From contig CM060113.1 of assembly GCA_030522415.1 (NCBI GenBank), positions 10,026,565 through 10,090,564 on the forward strand: a stretch of DNA of 64,000 nucleotides, written 5' to 3'. The DNA comes from Channallabes apus. Taxonomy: Eukaryota; Chordata; Actinopteri; Siluriformes; Clariidae. A program made the position numbers and the translations under genes. Position 1 is the first letter of the stretch, and each line of letters begins with the position of its first letter. Of this stretch, positions 44,560 through 55,504 are shown one piece after another. The notes beneath the pieces were generated by a model. That model had not been told where the DNA came from. It did not search any database and saw only the letters and a list, made by a program, of their open reading frames with translations.

Positions 44560-46100
44560 CTGAGAGCCAGTGTCCCTATGATTTGTCAAAGTAAAGATTC
44601 CATTTTTGCCATCTTTTGGTACATAAATCTACCTTCAAACGAATCACACCAGTCATATGTTCCAATGTCCTTATTTCCTGGATTACATCAAGCCATTGTT
44701 GCTGTTTAGGTGAATCAGGCTTGTACCCGTTTCTGGTTATGGTTTTCCTTGCTGCTGTAAGGAGTATTTTTACTAGGTATCGGTCCTCCTGAAGTGTAAC
44801 CAGTGAAATATGACCCAAGTACAAGACAACACATGAAAATGGGATCTCATATCCAAGTACCTTTGTTAGGGTTAAATGTACATTTTTCCAAAATGGCATC
44901 AGTTTTTCACAACTCCAAAAAAAATGTGTGTATGGTGAGCTTCTAAGCAGCCACATTGTCTTTAAAATTGTTGGGGTGTAGAAGAAGCTTTACTGCTGAT
45001 TTTAGGTGTAATAAAGAATCGTACTAGATTCTTCCTATTGAATACCCTCAGTTGTTGCGAGCTAGTGGAGGAGTGTTCAGCTTCACACATATCAAACCAT
45101 ACATCTGGTAGAATTTCTACATTTAATTCTTTTTCCCACCTTGATTTAAGGTATAATGTTGAGTTGGCCTTGCTTTCCATAATACTTACGTAAAACATGG
45201 AGATTATTTTTGTACATTTACTATTTGGTTTGTATGCATTCATCATAATCTTCACAACTGGATTGATTTCGTGTGTAGTTTACATTTTTATTTCTCTGTT
45301 AAAGTAATCTCTGAATTGTATATACTTAAACAAGTCCCGATTAATAAGAAAGAAAAAAATTTCTTTGAGTGTTTGGAAAGTCCGTAATTCCTCATTTTCC
45401 ACTACTGTACATATTGCTCTAATGCCTTTTGTTGCCCATTGCTTGAATGTGGCATAATTTTCACCTGGTTTAAATTGAGTGTCAAAGGCAATCCATCGAA
45501 ATAGTTTTTGATCCTTGCCTAATTTAGTTTGTCTAGCAAATTCAAACCAAAACTCCACTGCTCCAGAGGTTATTGAGTCCATTTGACTTTTGACTACTGA
45601 GGGGATTTCATTTTCTCCAAGGACTGACTGTATCTGATAACCCACCATATATGTCTCGATTTCCTACCATCTAGCAAAATAATTGTTGTTACACCAAAGA
45701 AAAAGGGGACGGAACTAGGCTGCATAAAAGTAATCTTTGAGATTCGGCAGTGCCAGTCCTCCTTCATGCTTGGCCAACTGGAGTGTTGTGTATCTTATTC
45801 TGGGCTTCTTTCAATCCCAAATAAACCTGGAAATAAGTTTATCCCAGATTATAAATTGGTATCTAGGTATCTCTACTGGCAAATCTTGAAATATATATAG
45901 CAATCTAGGAAATATATTTGTTTTGATGACGTTTTACTGACAAAATGTAATGGGTAGGTAGACCATCGTTCCACATCGCTTATAATATTCTGGTTAATCA
46001 CATTATAGTTTGCACCATACAAGCTATGCAGATTTTTTGTAATAATCACCCCTAGATATTTTATTTCTTCCGTATCCCATCTTAAATTATATTTACAGGC
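44560..46100 (-). pseudogene. L1/Tx1-type LINE ORF2 C-terminal fragment
   Basis: Several minus-strand pieces, in different frames but collinear: 46100-45660 (RT C-terminal part, readable as an FPRLLYIFQDLPVEIP-like block with interruptions), 45648-45280 (AVEFWFEFARQTKLG), 45255-44962, and 44956-44576 (YTHFFWSCEKLMPFWKNV, VLGYEIPFSCVVLYLGH, ILLTAARKTITRNG). The HMFWxCxKLxxFW and AARKxIxxxW patterns are typical of the L1/Tx1 C-terminus. Stops and frameshifts separate the pieces. Neither end of the LINE is preserved with certainty. Confidence 0.7.
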
Positions 46101-46127
46101 ATAAATAATAAATATTAAATATTATAT

Positions 46128-46467
46128 ATGTCAGGTAGCTCCTATTTAAGTGATTTCTTGATTGAAACAGGTGTGGCAGTAATCAGGCCTGGGGGTGACT
46201 ACAGAAATTTATCTCAGGTGTGATAAACCACAGTTAAGTTATTTTTCAACAAAGGGGGGCAATCACTTTTTCACACAGGGCCATGTAGTTTTGGATTTTT
46301 TTTCTCCCTAAATAATAAAACCCCTCATTTAAAAACTGCATTTTGTGTTTACTTGTGTTATCTTTGACTAATAGTTAAATGTGTTTGATGATCAGAAACA
46401 TTTTGTGTGACACACATGCAAAAGAATAAGAAATCAGGAGGGGGGCAAATAGTTTTTCACACCACTG
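46128..46467. mobile_element. Orphan right end of the 42901-type Tc1 element
   Basis: Matches 44192-44530 of the near-complete element: TGTCAGGTAGCTCCTATTTA, CAGGTGTGGCAGTAATCAGG, CACAGGGCCATGTAG, ending CACACCACTG and TA. It lacks the transposase and left end, and abuts the L1 fragment. Confidence 0.85.
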
Positions 46468-46524
46468 TATACTGTACCTAGGGAAGCGAAAAAGATATGA
46501 GTATGTACTTTACCAGTTTTTTGA

Positions 46525-46735
46525 TCCCTTTCAAAAGCTACACTTGTTGCTGCATGAAAACGCTATGGGAAACGTCTCTTTGTTGCCCGGTTGTGAAGCA
46601 CGTGTGTGTCAAACACACCAAAAATTTTGGCTTATACAGTATAACCTTGGTCAGGTGACATCATCTGATAAGGTGCACCTGCAGGTTATAAATAGGACTG
46701 AACCGTAAACATCATCAGGTCTTTTTGTCTTCAAG
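46525..46735 (+). repeat. DIRS III left terminal repeat
   Basis: TCCCTTTCAAAAGC...GCATGAAAACGCTATGGGAAA, then GGTTATAAATAGGACTGAAC. The inverse of 48740-48882, which lacks a few internal blocks. Confidence 0.8.
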
Positions 46736-46746
46736 GACCGCATTGT

Positions 46747-47200
46747 GTGTGTGCATGTGTGCAAGCACTTTTTCAAAGCAAAAAGAAAGCGAAAATAGAA
46801 AGTGTCTTATTATACCCTCCAGAAAGATGGCAGAGTAAGACAGGAGATGCTCCTCCGTGTAAAAGATATCTCTCTGAGGGCGATATCCACGCTTTCTGTT
46901 TTCAGTGTTTGGGAGAAGAGCACGCTATCCTCGGGCTTGAGAAGGCATGTGAGTATTGCGATCTCCTCCCTATTAAAGTCCCTCGCGCTTGACTCGCCTT
47001 TTTTAAAATGAAACCTCGAGCCGCGACGCATTCCTTGCGTGCAGATCTGGCGGAACCATGAGACGGAATCTTCCTTTTCTCTCGCTCTCTCTCGCCGGAT
47101 AATGAGCCTTTACAACAAGGGGTGGAAGAAACTTTCTCTCTTTCCGTGGAGATGGAAACTTTCACTTTCAGAGCGCTCCTCTAGTGATAAGTGAATGTAT
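46747..47200 (+). pseudogene. DIRS III gag fragment
   Basis: The open part to 46992 reads APPCKRYLSEGDIHAFCFQC and LGEEHAILGLEKACEYCDL, the Cys-rich block found at the start of DIRS gag. A stop follows and the later sequence is out of frame, ending in a GMETFTFRAL-like block corresponding to the gag arms of DIRS I. Confidence 0.6.
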
Positions 47201-47339
47201 CAGGAGTTATTAGAAGTGGTAACATGCGCGGTCAAACGTTAACACCTCGATTCGCCATATTTTTTTTTTCTAAATAAATAAATAAATAAAATACCAGTAT
47301 TGGGTCCTTCCATTTGACCTAGCCATGTCACCCCGCACA

Positions 47340-47962
47340 TATATAAAATGTAAGGAAGCAGCCCTGGCTCTATGATTCCAGGGCATCTGTATCCTGAATT
47401 ACATAGACGACTGGGTGACTCTGGCTCAGTCTTAGCAGCCAGCGCTTCGACATCGAGATTTCATCCTAGCTCACTTCGATTCTTAGGATTGAGACTCAAC
47501 GCCATGAAAAGCATTCCCTTTCCGGCTCAAGTATGACATATTATGGGTGTCACATGATTCGACCGCAATGCGGGCACAGCTGTTTCCTGTGCGTGTTGAA
47601 TCCATTCTCAATATCCTAAAACCAATCAAGCTAGGCCACATAGTAACTTTTTACTACTTTCAGAGAGTGTTAGATTTCATGGCAGCTGTATCCACGTTGA
47701 AACATTTGGACCTCCTGCACATGAGATCGCTTCAGTTGTGGCTTCAGTACGCGCCGAGAGCTTTGTACCCTTTCTATGTGGTTCAGACCCCAGTCTTTGA
47801 CTCTGGGCTGGTCAAAGCTATTCTGCATCCTCACCCCAACCATCTTCCCCAACCAAGGTTCCATTCTCGACTATGCACCCAGTTCTTGAAGCCTCTGTCC
47901 TTCACCTTTTACGGCTCCGGAGCAGGAAAGGCTTCACTTACAGTACTGTCTCCAGTTCAAGA
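47340..47962 (+). pseudogene. DIRS III reverse transcriptase fragment and recombinase start
   Basis: ILNYIDDWVTLAQS is encoded at about 47391-47435, giving the RT catalytic YIDD box (47400-47411), followed by a stop. The thumb continues in an open frame from 47547 (AQLFPVRVESILNILK, LLHMRSLQLWLQ, RALYPFYVVQTPV). RNase H is missing. From about 47860 the sequence is recombinase-like (KPLSFTFYGSGAGKASL region) up to the insert at 47963. Confidence 0.7.
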
Positions 47963-48147
47963 GTGACTCTCAGGACATTTTATGATAAAATGGCAAACAC
48001 AATAGTATTCAGAGGAGATAAATCCTTTGCATTTTACTCAAACCTTATCTCGAAATTTTTTTTTTTTTGCCAACATAAAAGTTGCTACTGTGAATGATTG
48101 TCAGCTTGGCTAATTGAGTCTCAAAGGTTTGTAGTCATCAAATTTGT
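47963..48147 (+). repeat. 185-bp insert in DIRS III recombinase (copy 2 of 42499-42685)
   Basis: Interrupts DIRS sequence between GGCTTCACTTACAG...CCAGTTCAA and CTTCAGATTTACAG; the DIRS II counterpart reads straight across this point. The right edge shows a short local tandem (AGTCATCAAAT twice). No transposon ends are seen. Confidence 0.8.
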
Positions 48148-48149
48148 AG

Positions 48150-48565
48150 TCATCAAATCCGTCTTCAGATTTACAGTACATCCACCGCACTAGCCAGTGA
48201 CATAAATCAGAGCAGGTTTTTATATGTCATGGGGGCCTCAGCTGAAGGGCGGCCGCCACTCGACAAATGCTGTCACATTGGGTGAGAGATGCTATTTCCC
48301 TAGCCTATGAGGCGCGTGGAAGACTTCGCCTCTAGAAATTAGGGCCCATTTGACCAGGGGGCTTGCCTTATTAATACATCTGGCAAGAGGCGTCCCTTTG
48401 CAGCAAGTGTGTGATGCGACAGGTTGGTCCTCTCTGCACACATTTGTCAGATTTTATAGTTGGATGTCCATGCAATGCCAGCATCCCAGAATTATGTCTG
48501 AGACAACTTGGGGGACTGTGCGCACAGTACACAACTCTGGGGGTCTATACACTAGGCGTTGTTGA
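48150..48565 (+). pseudogene. DIRS III tyrosine recombinase C-terminal fragment
   Basis: The frame 48350-48565 reads TRGLALLIHLARGVPLQQV and CDATGWSSLHTFVRFYSW. That is the C-terminal recombinase box, with the Arg of the HxxR pair and the catalytic Tyr (RFY) kept. The upstream 48160-48340 matches the FTSTALAS...EARG section in other frames. The His of HxxR cannot be seen in this frame. Confidence 0.7.
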
Positions 48566-48882
48566 TATTCTCGTTCCCATAGCGTTTTCACGCCGCATCA
48601 AGAGTAGTTTTTGACTATTTTGAATATCTCGGGTTACTTTGCTGTAAAACTGTTCCCTGAAAAAGCACGAGATTCTGCGCTCCAATGCCACACTGCGGGT
48701 ATGACTGGACGTCCTTTCAGACAAAAATTGACCTGAGGATGTTTCCGGTTCAGTCCTATTTATAACCTGCAGGTGCACCTTATCAGATGATGTCACCTGA
48801 AAGTTTTTGGCGTGTTTGACACACACATGCTTCACAACCGGGCAGCAAAGTGACATTTCCCATAGCATTTTCACGCAGCATA
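48566..48882 (+). repeat. DIRS III internal complementary region and right terminal repeat
   Basis: 48570-48690 contains TTCCCATAGCGTTTTCACGC and then TCTCGGGTTACTTTGCTGTA...TGTTCCCTG, the joined-ends pattern seen in DIRS II. From about 48740 the inverted terminal repeat follows (TATTTATAACCTGCAGGTGC to TTTTCACGCAGCA). Confidence 0.7.
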
Positions 48883-48947
48883 TAATATCTATATATAATA
48901 GATATTATACTATATACTATATACATATAATACTAATATATAATATT

Positions 48948-49687
48948 ACACCTATACCGAATGGCAACTACGCTAATTCTCCCCATCTGTTCTGTATTTC
49001 TCTACCCATCCCAAGGCATCGGGAGATTTTGCCAGCTTCAGTAGACAAAGGCTGACCCTGCGAGGTTCCTGAGGCATCCAGAGAAGGACCAGCTCCAGCT
49101 GGATTCAGCTTTATGATGGTTGGAGCTACACATGCTGCTCCTGTGCTTCCAGTGATCCAGACCTCATCTGCCCTCTGCACCTACTGACTCGTCCCTATGC
49201 CTATGTCTTCATGTCAATTTAAATAATTTCTGTCATATTGTCATACATATATATGTCATACAATTTTCACCTGCACAACACACAAAATGTTATATCATTT
49301 CTATCTGTTATCGCCCAAATGAGGATGGGTTCCCTGTTGAGTCTGGTTCCTCTCAAGGTTTCTTCCTAATTCCATCTCAGGGAGTTTTTCCTTGCCACCG
49401 TCGCCGTCACCCTTGGCTTGCTCATCAGAGAAATTTCATTCATTCGTCTCATTATAATTATCTGCACATTTTTCTCACACATCCACGCTTCCAATTATTT
49501 TCTTTTCTATAATTATTATTATTATTATTATTTTTTTTTTCTTTTTTTTGTAATTTTTTTATTTATTTATTTATTATTATTATTATTTTTTTTTGTTACA
49601 TTTCTTTAATTTTTGTGAAGCTGCTTTGAGACAATGACCATTGTTAAAAGCGCTATATACAGTAAATAAAATTGAATTGAATTGAAT
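48948..49687 (+). mobile_element. L2 LINE D, 3' UTR only (5'-truncated)
   Basis: Nearly identical to 57853-58567, the 3' UTR of L2 C, including the CACCTATACCGAATGGC start, the CCTCTCAAGGTTTCTTCC block and the GCGCTATA...AAATTGAATTGAATTG tail. No coding sequence. The minus-strand open frame 48968-49180 is a shadow also found in L2 C. Confidence 0.85.
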
Positions 49688-50218
49688 ATCTGATAAATTT
49701 TTATTATGATTGTTTTTGTAAAGTAATATTTTATGTAATACTATAATGTTTGATTTGCGTAAAAAGATGAAACTTTAAAGGAAATAGAATGGATAAAAAC
49801 AAAGAGCGAGCTCCCTACGCAAAAGGGGATTTGTGATTGCTCATGGGAAGCTCTGCTCTGCACATGCACAGCTCATGTCATTAAAATAGAATCCATCACA
49901 GCAATGCTCCTCTGTAGAAAGTAGTAAAACTCTGTCTAAAAAGTCCCTACAGTGGTCTAAAAAGTCAGAAGGATGTGGGGAGCTTTACCTGACTGACGGT
50001 TGATCTTTTTCCATATCACTAATTCTGTTTTTCTTTCTTTTTTTTTATTGTGGTGTTATATTGATCTTTAATTTGGATGTTAAATGTACATACAGCTGTA
50101 TAAAACAAAAATGGTGTCTGTCTTCATTAGTAATATAATATGATTATTTGTTTTATTATTTTACTGATACCTCCCTATACCCACTGTATATCTATCTTTG
50201 AACTTAAACCCAGAAGTC

Positions 50219-50289
<71 letters not shown>

Positions 50290-52265
50290 TAGGCTTGCTG
50301 TTTCAAAACTTTTACAGCTTTTAGAGGGGCATAAATAAATGCCTAAATTGGGTCTAGTGTGCAGGAGCTTTATCCATGGTCCAAATTGCTGGTTAATTGA
50401 GCATTGTATAAAAGTTTTATGAATCATAAATCAAGACTTGTTTTTATGTCATTCTGAATGCTCTGGTAGGTCATTTCTATATAATTTTGTTAAATAACAG
50501 CATGGTCAGTTTTAAACAGGCAGTTCAATTCATCAAGTATTTGTACAGTTTCCAAACCTTCCAAAGGTTTTTATCTTTAAAAAAAAGAAGTGTTTTTCTA
50601 AACAACATACCTTTCCCATTAGTTCTACCATAGTTTCTATGTAAAACTAATGGTTTCATAGTTAAGTAATCAAAGTACTTAATGAAAATTTTAATTTTAA
50701 TAACTTTATCATAAGCTGGGAATTTCTAGGCTGAAAAACAACACTTCTGGAGATGAGGAGAATAAGAGGGCTGCTTCAAACTATTCTTCTATTTCTCAAG
50801 AGAAAGACCCATTTTTGTACCAGGAAAAGAAAAAGAGCAATAATTGGGAAAAAATTAATTATTTGCAGAGAAAAATGTCAGGGAAAGTATCTATGAAAGT
50901 AGAGTGACAGTTGTGGGTTTGATTAAACTTCAGCAATTTTCATTGTAGAAAGAAATGGAGATGTAAAGAAGGAAAGAAAGAAAAAAGTGGTGAACTAGAA
51001 GGAGCAGTGGAAATGTTTCCACTGTAGACAAAATCATCTACAGGACCATATAAAAATATTAAAGCATTTACATGGGAGTCATTTATTCCAAATATATGTA
51101 TATTTCAAAAATAAGTATTTGAAATGATATCAATTGCATATGCATACACACTGGTTTTTTTTTTTTTTTTTGTAGCTTTTTGTCAGTCTTGCCTATCCTT
51201 TGGGACAGTGTTCATGCCACTTATCTTTCTTGCTAGTGCATTCACCAATCCACCATACAAGTACCTGTGAATGATTTACACAGAGGCACACGCAGGATGA
51301 CAAGATGTGTGCCTGCATAGAAGTTATTAAAAGCAAATTCAACAGATACATTTTAACAATGCTATGAATGTCCTGCAAGGAATACATGATTGCATCAGCG
51401 TTTTGATGGAGGAATCCTGTTATAATCTAATCTCCATGCCTTCAAGGAGGACGGGAAGTACAGTATAATTTAAACATTTTCCCAACCTAAATAGCACTGT
51501 CTGCTCAGTGAAATGAAGCATATCTCATGTACTTTAGAAAGAATTCCATTATAATAGAGATACAGTAGTTGTTGATTTATGTCAACAAGTATTTAAGGCA
51601 AATTTAAAAGTATAGACATAACACTCTTTTAAAAAAAGTTTATGTATAGGGTATATTTATATCTTGCTTGTGTTTGAAAAAGCCTGATGTCACTTATTGA
51701 GGAAAAATGTAACCCATTTGCAACATTGTGAATAATAATAATAAATAAATTAGTAGGTATTACATAAATATTATTTACTTCCATGATGTACAGTACATTT
51801 ATTTTTAACAGTTGTTTTTAAATTGATTTTATGTGATACTTGAGTTTTAGCTTGATTTTTCAGTGCTTAGACAAATCACATTACGTCTCCCTGATGAACT
51901 TTTGGCCGGTTGCTTTCTTCGGCAAGCCTCGTGTCAAGCCCACATGTGCACTTTTTCTTCTTTCATTCTGTGTGTGAGATTTCCAACTTCCTTCATCATG
52001 CCTGAGCCAGATATTAACCATTCTCCTTGGAGAATGTTTATTCAGTCCACACTCCACCAGGATATGATTGACGACTTATCATTTTCCCCAATAGCTGAGC
52101 TTGTCTACTTTATACACTCTCTTCACCAGCACTTTATCCATCCTCTTTCTCTTCAGCTTTCATTGGAAATGTATTATGTAAACAAGTCACGCAGTATGTC
52201 TAGAACTAAAAGTGTTATTTACTTACAGTGATGATGCTAGAGACACATAAAAGAGTAACATACAG

Positions 52266-52267
<2 letters not shown>
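49688..52267. other. Gene-free interval
   Basis: No coding family recognised. Contains a TA microsatellite at 50222-50285 and a T run at 51149-51170. The open frame 51863-52231 has no recognisable domain. Confidence 0.5.
50222..50285. repeat. TA microsatellite
   Basis: About 64 bases of TA. Confidence 0.95.

Positions 52268-52317
<50 letters not shown>
52268..52317. repeat. TA microsatellite at edge of decayed Tc1
   Basis: About 50 bases of TA, ending at the left terminus of the element at 52318; it may have grown from the TA target. Confidence 0.9.
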
Positions 52318-52321
<4 letters not shown>

Positions 52322-52958
52322 AAATGAAGTGAACAGCATTCATTATGTTGATATAGTGGCACCTGTTAGCAACATATTAGACGGCAAATGAACTGGTAGG
52401 TCTTACAGTTGAAGAGCAAATGTAAAGATCTCAGTGACTTTGACAGGAAAATGTAAATGTAAAGGATAGAAAACAGCTAGTGTAACACATCCTGCTGAAA
52501 TATTAATATTGGTTCTTATTATTGACATGTCAGGACACACAGTGGCTTGCAGCTTGTTGCATATGGGGCTGTGTAGCTGCAGTCTGGTCAATGTCCATTC
52601 TGACCCTTGCCCACAGTTGACAACATGAATAATAAGGATGTAAGCATGAGAGCTGGACCATGGAGCAACAGAAGAAGGTAGTCTGATGAAGCAATTGTTG
52701 TTTTACATCATTTGAACAGCTGTGTCACTTACCTGGGAAGAAATGCCACCAGGGATGCAGTATAAGTTGAAGGTAATCCAGCCAGAGTGATGAAATTTAT
52801 CCAGGAATCCTGATCAGATTTATTGCCAAGTAGTTGTTGTGCCTCTAGCACAACACTTGTTAGACCTGCCTGTTCAATTGCTGCCTAATATGTCCCATGC
52901 CTTAACAGGCACTACTGTATCAGGTTAATGAATGCTATTCACTTTATTCGTATAAATG
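52318..52958 (+). mobile_element. Tc1-like element, internally deleted and decayed
   Basis: The left end GAAGTGAACAGCATTCATTA and right end TAATGAATGCTATTCACTT are inverted. In between, collinear transposase remnants in several frames: a CTCAGTGACTTTGAC block, CACACAGTGGCTTGCAGC, GGGGCTGTGTAGCTGCAG and AGCTGGACCATGGAGCAACA. About half of a normal Tc1 length is missing. A third Tc1 family, distinct from those at 6301 and 42901. Confidence 0.65.
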
Positions 52959-53274
52959 TATACACATATATTACTTTTTATGTGTCTCTAGAACCCTTGT
53001 ACGAGGACGCTGAGACGCTGCTTTTTTCCGCGCTCCGCCATACTGATCAATTTTTAAACTCTTTCGTCCCCTTATGAAGAGTGTACATAAAACGGATAAG
53101 TATCTTATAATATATTTACTCGAAACGCGTGTTATATCGTTAAGTTTTAATTGTTTTGCAGCACACCGCTTTTAGCCGGCATTAGCATCGCTAGCCCGTT
53201 AGCCCGGCTATCACGTTTGTTTGTAAAGTTTGATTACGCTTCTTCACACCGATTATTTTCCGTGTTTAGACACC

Positions 53275-54198
53275 ATGTCGGTTGTGATTCTGCCTCTGAG
53301 TGCAGGTGAGGAGACATTGGAGCTGCACTCGGTGGATTTGGAGCTGGAGGCTGTGGAGAAGCTGATCCGTGAGCTACATGTGAAGCTGACCCGGCTACAG
53401 CAGCGGAAAGCCACGCTGGAATCGTCACTGACCGACGCTCACCTGTCCCAGGTAAATTCTCGGCGTGACACAATCTCTCCGACAACCTCAACCCCGCGTG
53501 TTTCTCTGCCCAGGTCCAACACACCAAGGACGCAGCCCGCTCAGTTTTCCTACACCCCGGCGCCGGGATACCACGGACCCTGGATACAGCAGCAGCGGAA
53601 GAAGCACGCCAAGCCCCGGGCGAGGACCTCTCCCCCTCTGCCACCACCCGTCTTCGACATCTCGACCCGAAACCGCTTCGCTCCTCTCCGCGAGACGGCA
53701 CACGACGTCCTGGTCATCGGAGAATCCATCGTTCGTCACGTGCGTGCTACCACGGCTAAAGGTAAGGTGCACACACGCTGTTTACCTGGTGCACGTGTTC
53801 TTGATGTTGCTGCACAGGTGCCTGCTGCCCTGAGGAAGAACATTGGAGCTGTGGTTCTTCATGCCGGCACGAACGACACCAGGCTGAGGCAGACGGAGAT
53901 CCTAAAGAAGGACTTCAGGAGCCTGGTCGAGAAGGTCCGCAGCACATCACCCACGACAAGGATCATCATATCTGGACCGCTTCCCACATTTCAGCGAGGA
54001 ATCGAGAAGTTCAGTAGATTATTTGCCTTTAATGAATGGTTACAATCTTGGTGTCGACAACAGAAATTATGCCTTGTTGATAACTGGAATGTTTTCTGGG
54101 AGCGTCCGAGGCTCTATCACACCGATGGCCTACACCCTAGCAGAGCTGGAGCAGCGGTCCTCTCTGACAACATCTCCAGGACACTACGAACCATCTGA
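53275..54198 (+). CDS. L2 ORF1 protein with esterase (SGNH) domain
   Basis: 307 codons, unbroken. Start chosen at the ATG in CACCATGTC (53275), whose protein begins with a long helix; an upstream in-frame ATG at 53230 is in a weaker context. Residues about 17-55 form a leucine-rich coiled coil (LELEAVEKLIRELHVKLTRL), and 60-125 are Ser/Pro/Arg-rich. An SGNH/GDSL hydrolase-like domain covers 143-307: block I VIGESIV (Ser151), block III HAGTND (Asn200), block V DGLH (Asp284, His287). L2/CR1 LINEs often carry such an esterase in ORF1, which binds LINE RNA; its enzymatic role is unclear. The usual GDS is GES here. No stop or frameshift was seen. Confidence 0.85.
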   Translation: MSVVILPLSAGEETLELHSVDLELEAVEKLIRELHVKLTRLQQRKATLESSLTDAHLSQVNSRRDTISPTTSTPRVSLPRSNTPRTQPAQFSYTPAPGYHGPWIQQQRKKHAKPRARTSPPLPPPVFDISTRNRFAPLRETAHDVLVIGESIVRHVRATTAKGKVHTRCLPGARVLDVAAQVPAALRKNIGAVVLHAGTNDTRLRQTEILKKDFRSLVEKVRSTSPTTRIIISGPLPTFQRGIEKFSRLFAFNEWLQSWCRQQKLCLVDNWNVFWERPRLYHTDGLHPSRAGAAVLSDNISRTLRTI

Positions 54199-55207
54199 CT
54201 GGCGGTAAGTCATACTGTAGATTCCAAACATATTAGCCACATCACAACTCACCGTAGTGATAGACGCACACACATAGCTTGTCCTATAGAAACTGTGTCT
54301 GTTCCCCAAATACTGAGAAAAAAGAATAAATTTGTTAAATTTGCCCGAAACAATCTGATAACCAGAAAACCAGAAAAAGGCAAAATAAGTAGTCAAAATC
54401 CACCTCTAAAGTTTGGACTACTCAACATTAGATCCCTTGCACCTAAAGCACTTATTGTTAATGAAATGATCTCAGATTATTGCCTTGACGCACTCTGTCT
54501 CACCGAAACCTGGCTTAAACCAAATGAATATTTTGGTCTGAATGAGTCTACTCCGTCAGGATATTTCTATAAGCACGAGCCCCGTCTAATTGGTCGCGGT
54601 GGTGGTGTCGCCACTATCTACAATGATGTACTCACTGTTACCCAGAAAATAAGGCCCAGGTTTAATTCATTTGAAGTGCTTATCATTAATGTTGCACTAA
54701 ATGAAATACGTAATAAACCCTTGCTATATTTTACCCTGGCCACCGTGTACAGATCCACGGGGCCATATGGCGATTTTCTTAAAGAATTTGGACATCTGCT
54801 ATCAGATCTATTGGTTAACTCTGACAAAGTGTTGATAGTAGGAGATTTTTTACATTCATGTAGATGATGCTAACGATGCTTTAGCACTCACATTTATGGA
54901 TTTACTAAATTCCTTTGGGGTTAAACAAAATATAATTGGAGCAACTCACCGCTTTAATCATACGCTAGATTTAATTATATCCCATGGTATAGATGTCTCT
55001 AATATAGAGATCATACCTCAAAGTGATGATATCACAGATCATCACCTCCTGATATATACTCTACCCGTAGAACAGATTAGCTGTGTCTCCCCACGTTATC
55101 AATCTGTTAGAAATATGAATCCCACTACTAAAGACAGATTGACAAGTACTCTGCCGGATCTGTCCCAATTTCTTCTTAGACCCCTAAATGCAGATGATCT
55201 ACAGTAG
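54199..55207 (+). pseudogene. L2 C ORF2: AP endonuclease, frameshifted
   Basis: The open frame 54295-54867 (possible in-frame upstream extension) carries the endonuclease blocks LLNIRSLAPKA, ALCLTETWL, GRGGGVATI, TVYRSTGPYG and LIVGDF. One extra base in the T run near 54848 ends the frame just before the NIH of the GDFNIH motif. Frame 54896-55207 continues with FGVKQNIIGATHRFNHTLDLI and the catalytic Asp-His (DDITDHHLL). Another break follows near 55205. All endonuclease active-site residues can be seen across the two frames. Confidence 0.85.
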
Positions 55208-55504
55208 ATGAAGTGACTAGCAGCATGGGCACTATTTTTACCAGTACATTAGACACTGTTGCTCCCATCAGATTAAAAAAAGTCAGAGATAAAACACTTG
55301 CACCGTGGTACAACAGTCATACTCGCGCCCTAAAGAGAGCAACCCGTAACCTCGAGCGAAAATGGAGGAAAACTAAATTAGAAGTTTTTTGAATTGCGTA
55401 TAAAGACAGTATATGCAGCTATAGACAGGCTCTAAAAACTGCTAGGACTGAGCATCTTAGCCAACTGATGAAACCAAAACAATCCCAGGTTCTTATTTAG
55501 TACA
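55208..55504 (+). pseudogene. L2 C ORF2 linker, broken
   Basis: Readable linker blocks (LAPWYNSHTRALKRATRNLE, KWRKTKLEVF) match the L2 B linker but are interrupted by a TGA near 55391 and a frame change near 55450-55500. Confidence 0.75.

Larger units (their letters stand above)
46525..48882 (+). mobile_element. DIRS retrotransposon III, short and degenerate
   Basis: About 2.36 kb in + orientation between inverted terminal repeats (46525-46735 and about 48740-48882). Order: repeat, gag fragment, RT with a YIDD box, start of recombinase, a foreign 185-bp insert, rest of recombinase, internal complementary region, repeat. Much internal sequence is missing (most gag, RT N-terminus, RNase H). 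Its terminal repeats match those of DIRS I more than DIRS II, so at least two DIRS subfamilies are present. Confidence 0.8.

Noticed and set aside
48968..49180. Minus-strand frame conserved with 57876-58088
   Set aside because: Conservation comes from two copies of the same L2 3' UTR; it is antisense to the element.
49418..49609. Tyr/Phe-rich open frame, repeated at 58308-58523
   Set aside because: It is a translation of the ATT/T-rich part of the L2 3' UTR.
51863..52231. 122-codon open frame
   Set aside because: No domain, no biased composition and no homologous copy; likely chance in a gene-free interval.
53234..53772. Minus-strand frames of 155 and 94 codons under L2 ORF1
   Set aside because: They are shadows of the GC-rich ORF1; motifs and start context support only the + strand frame.
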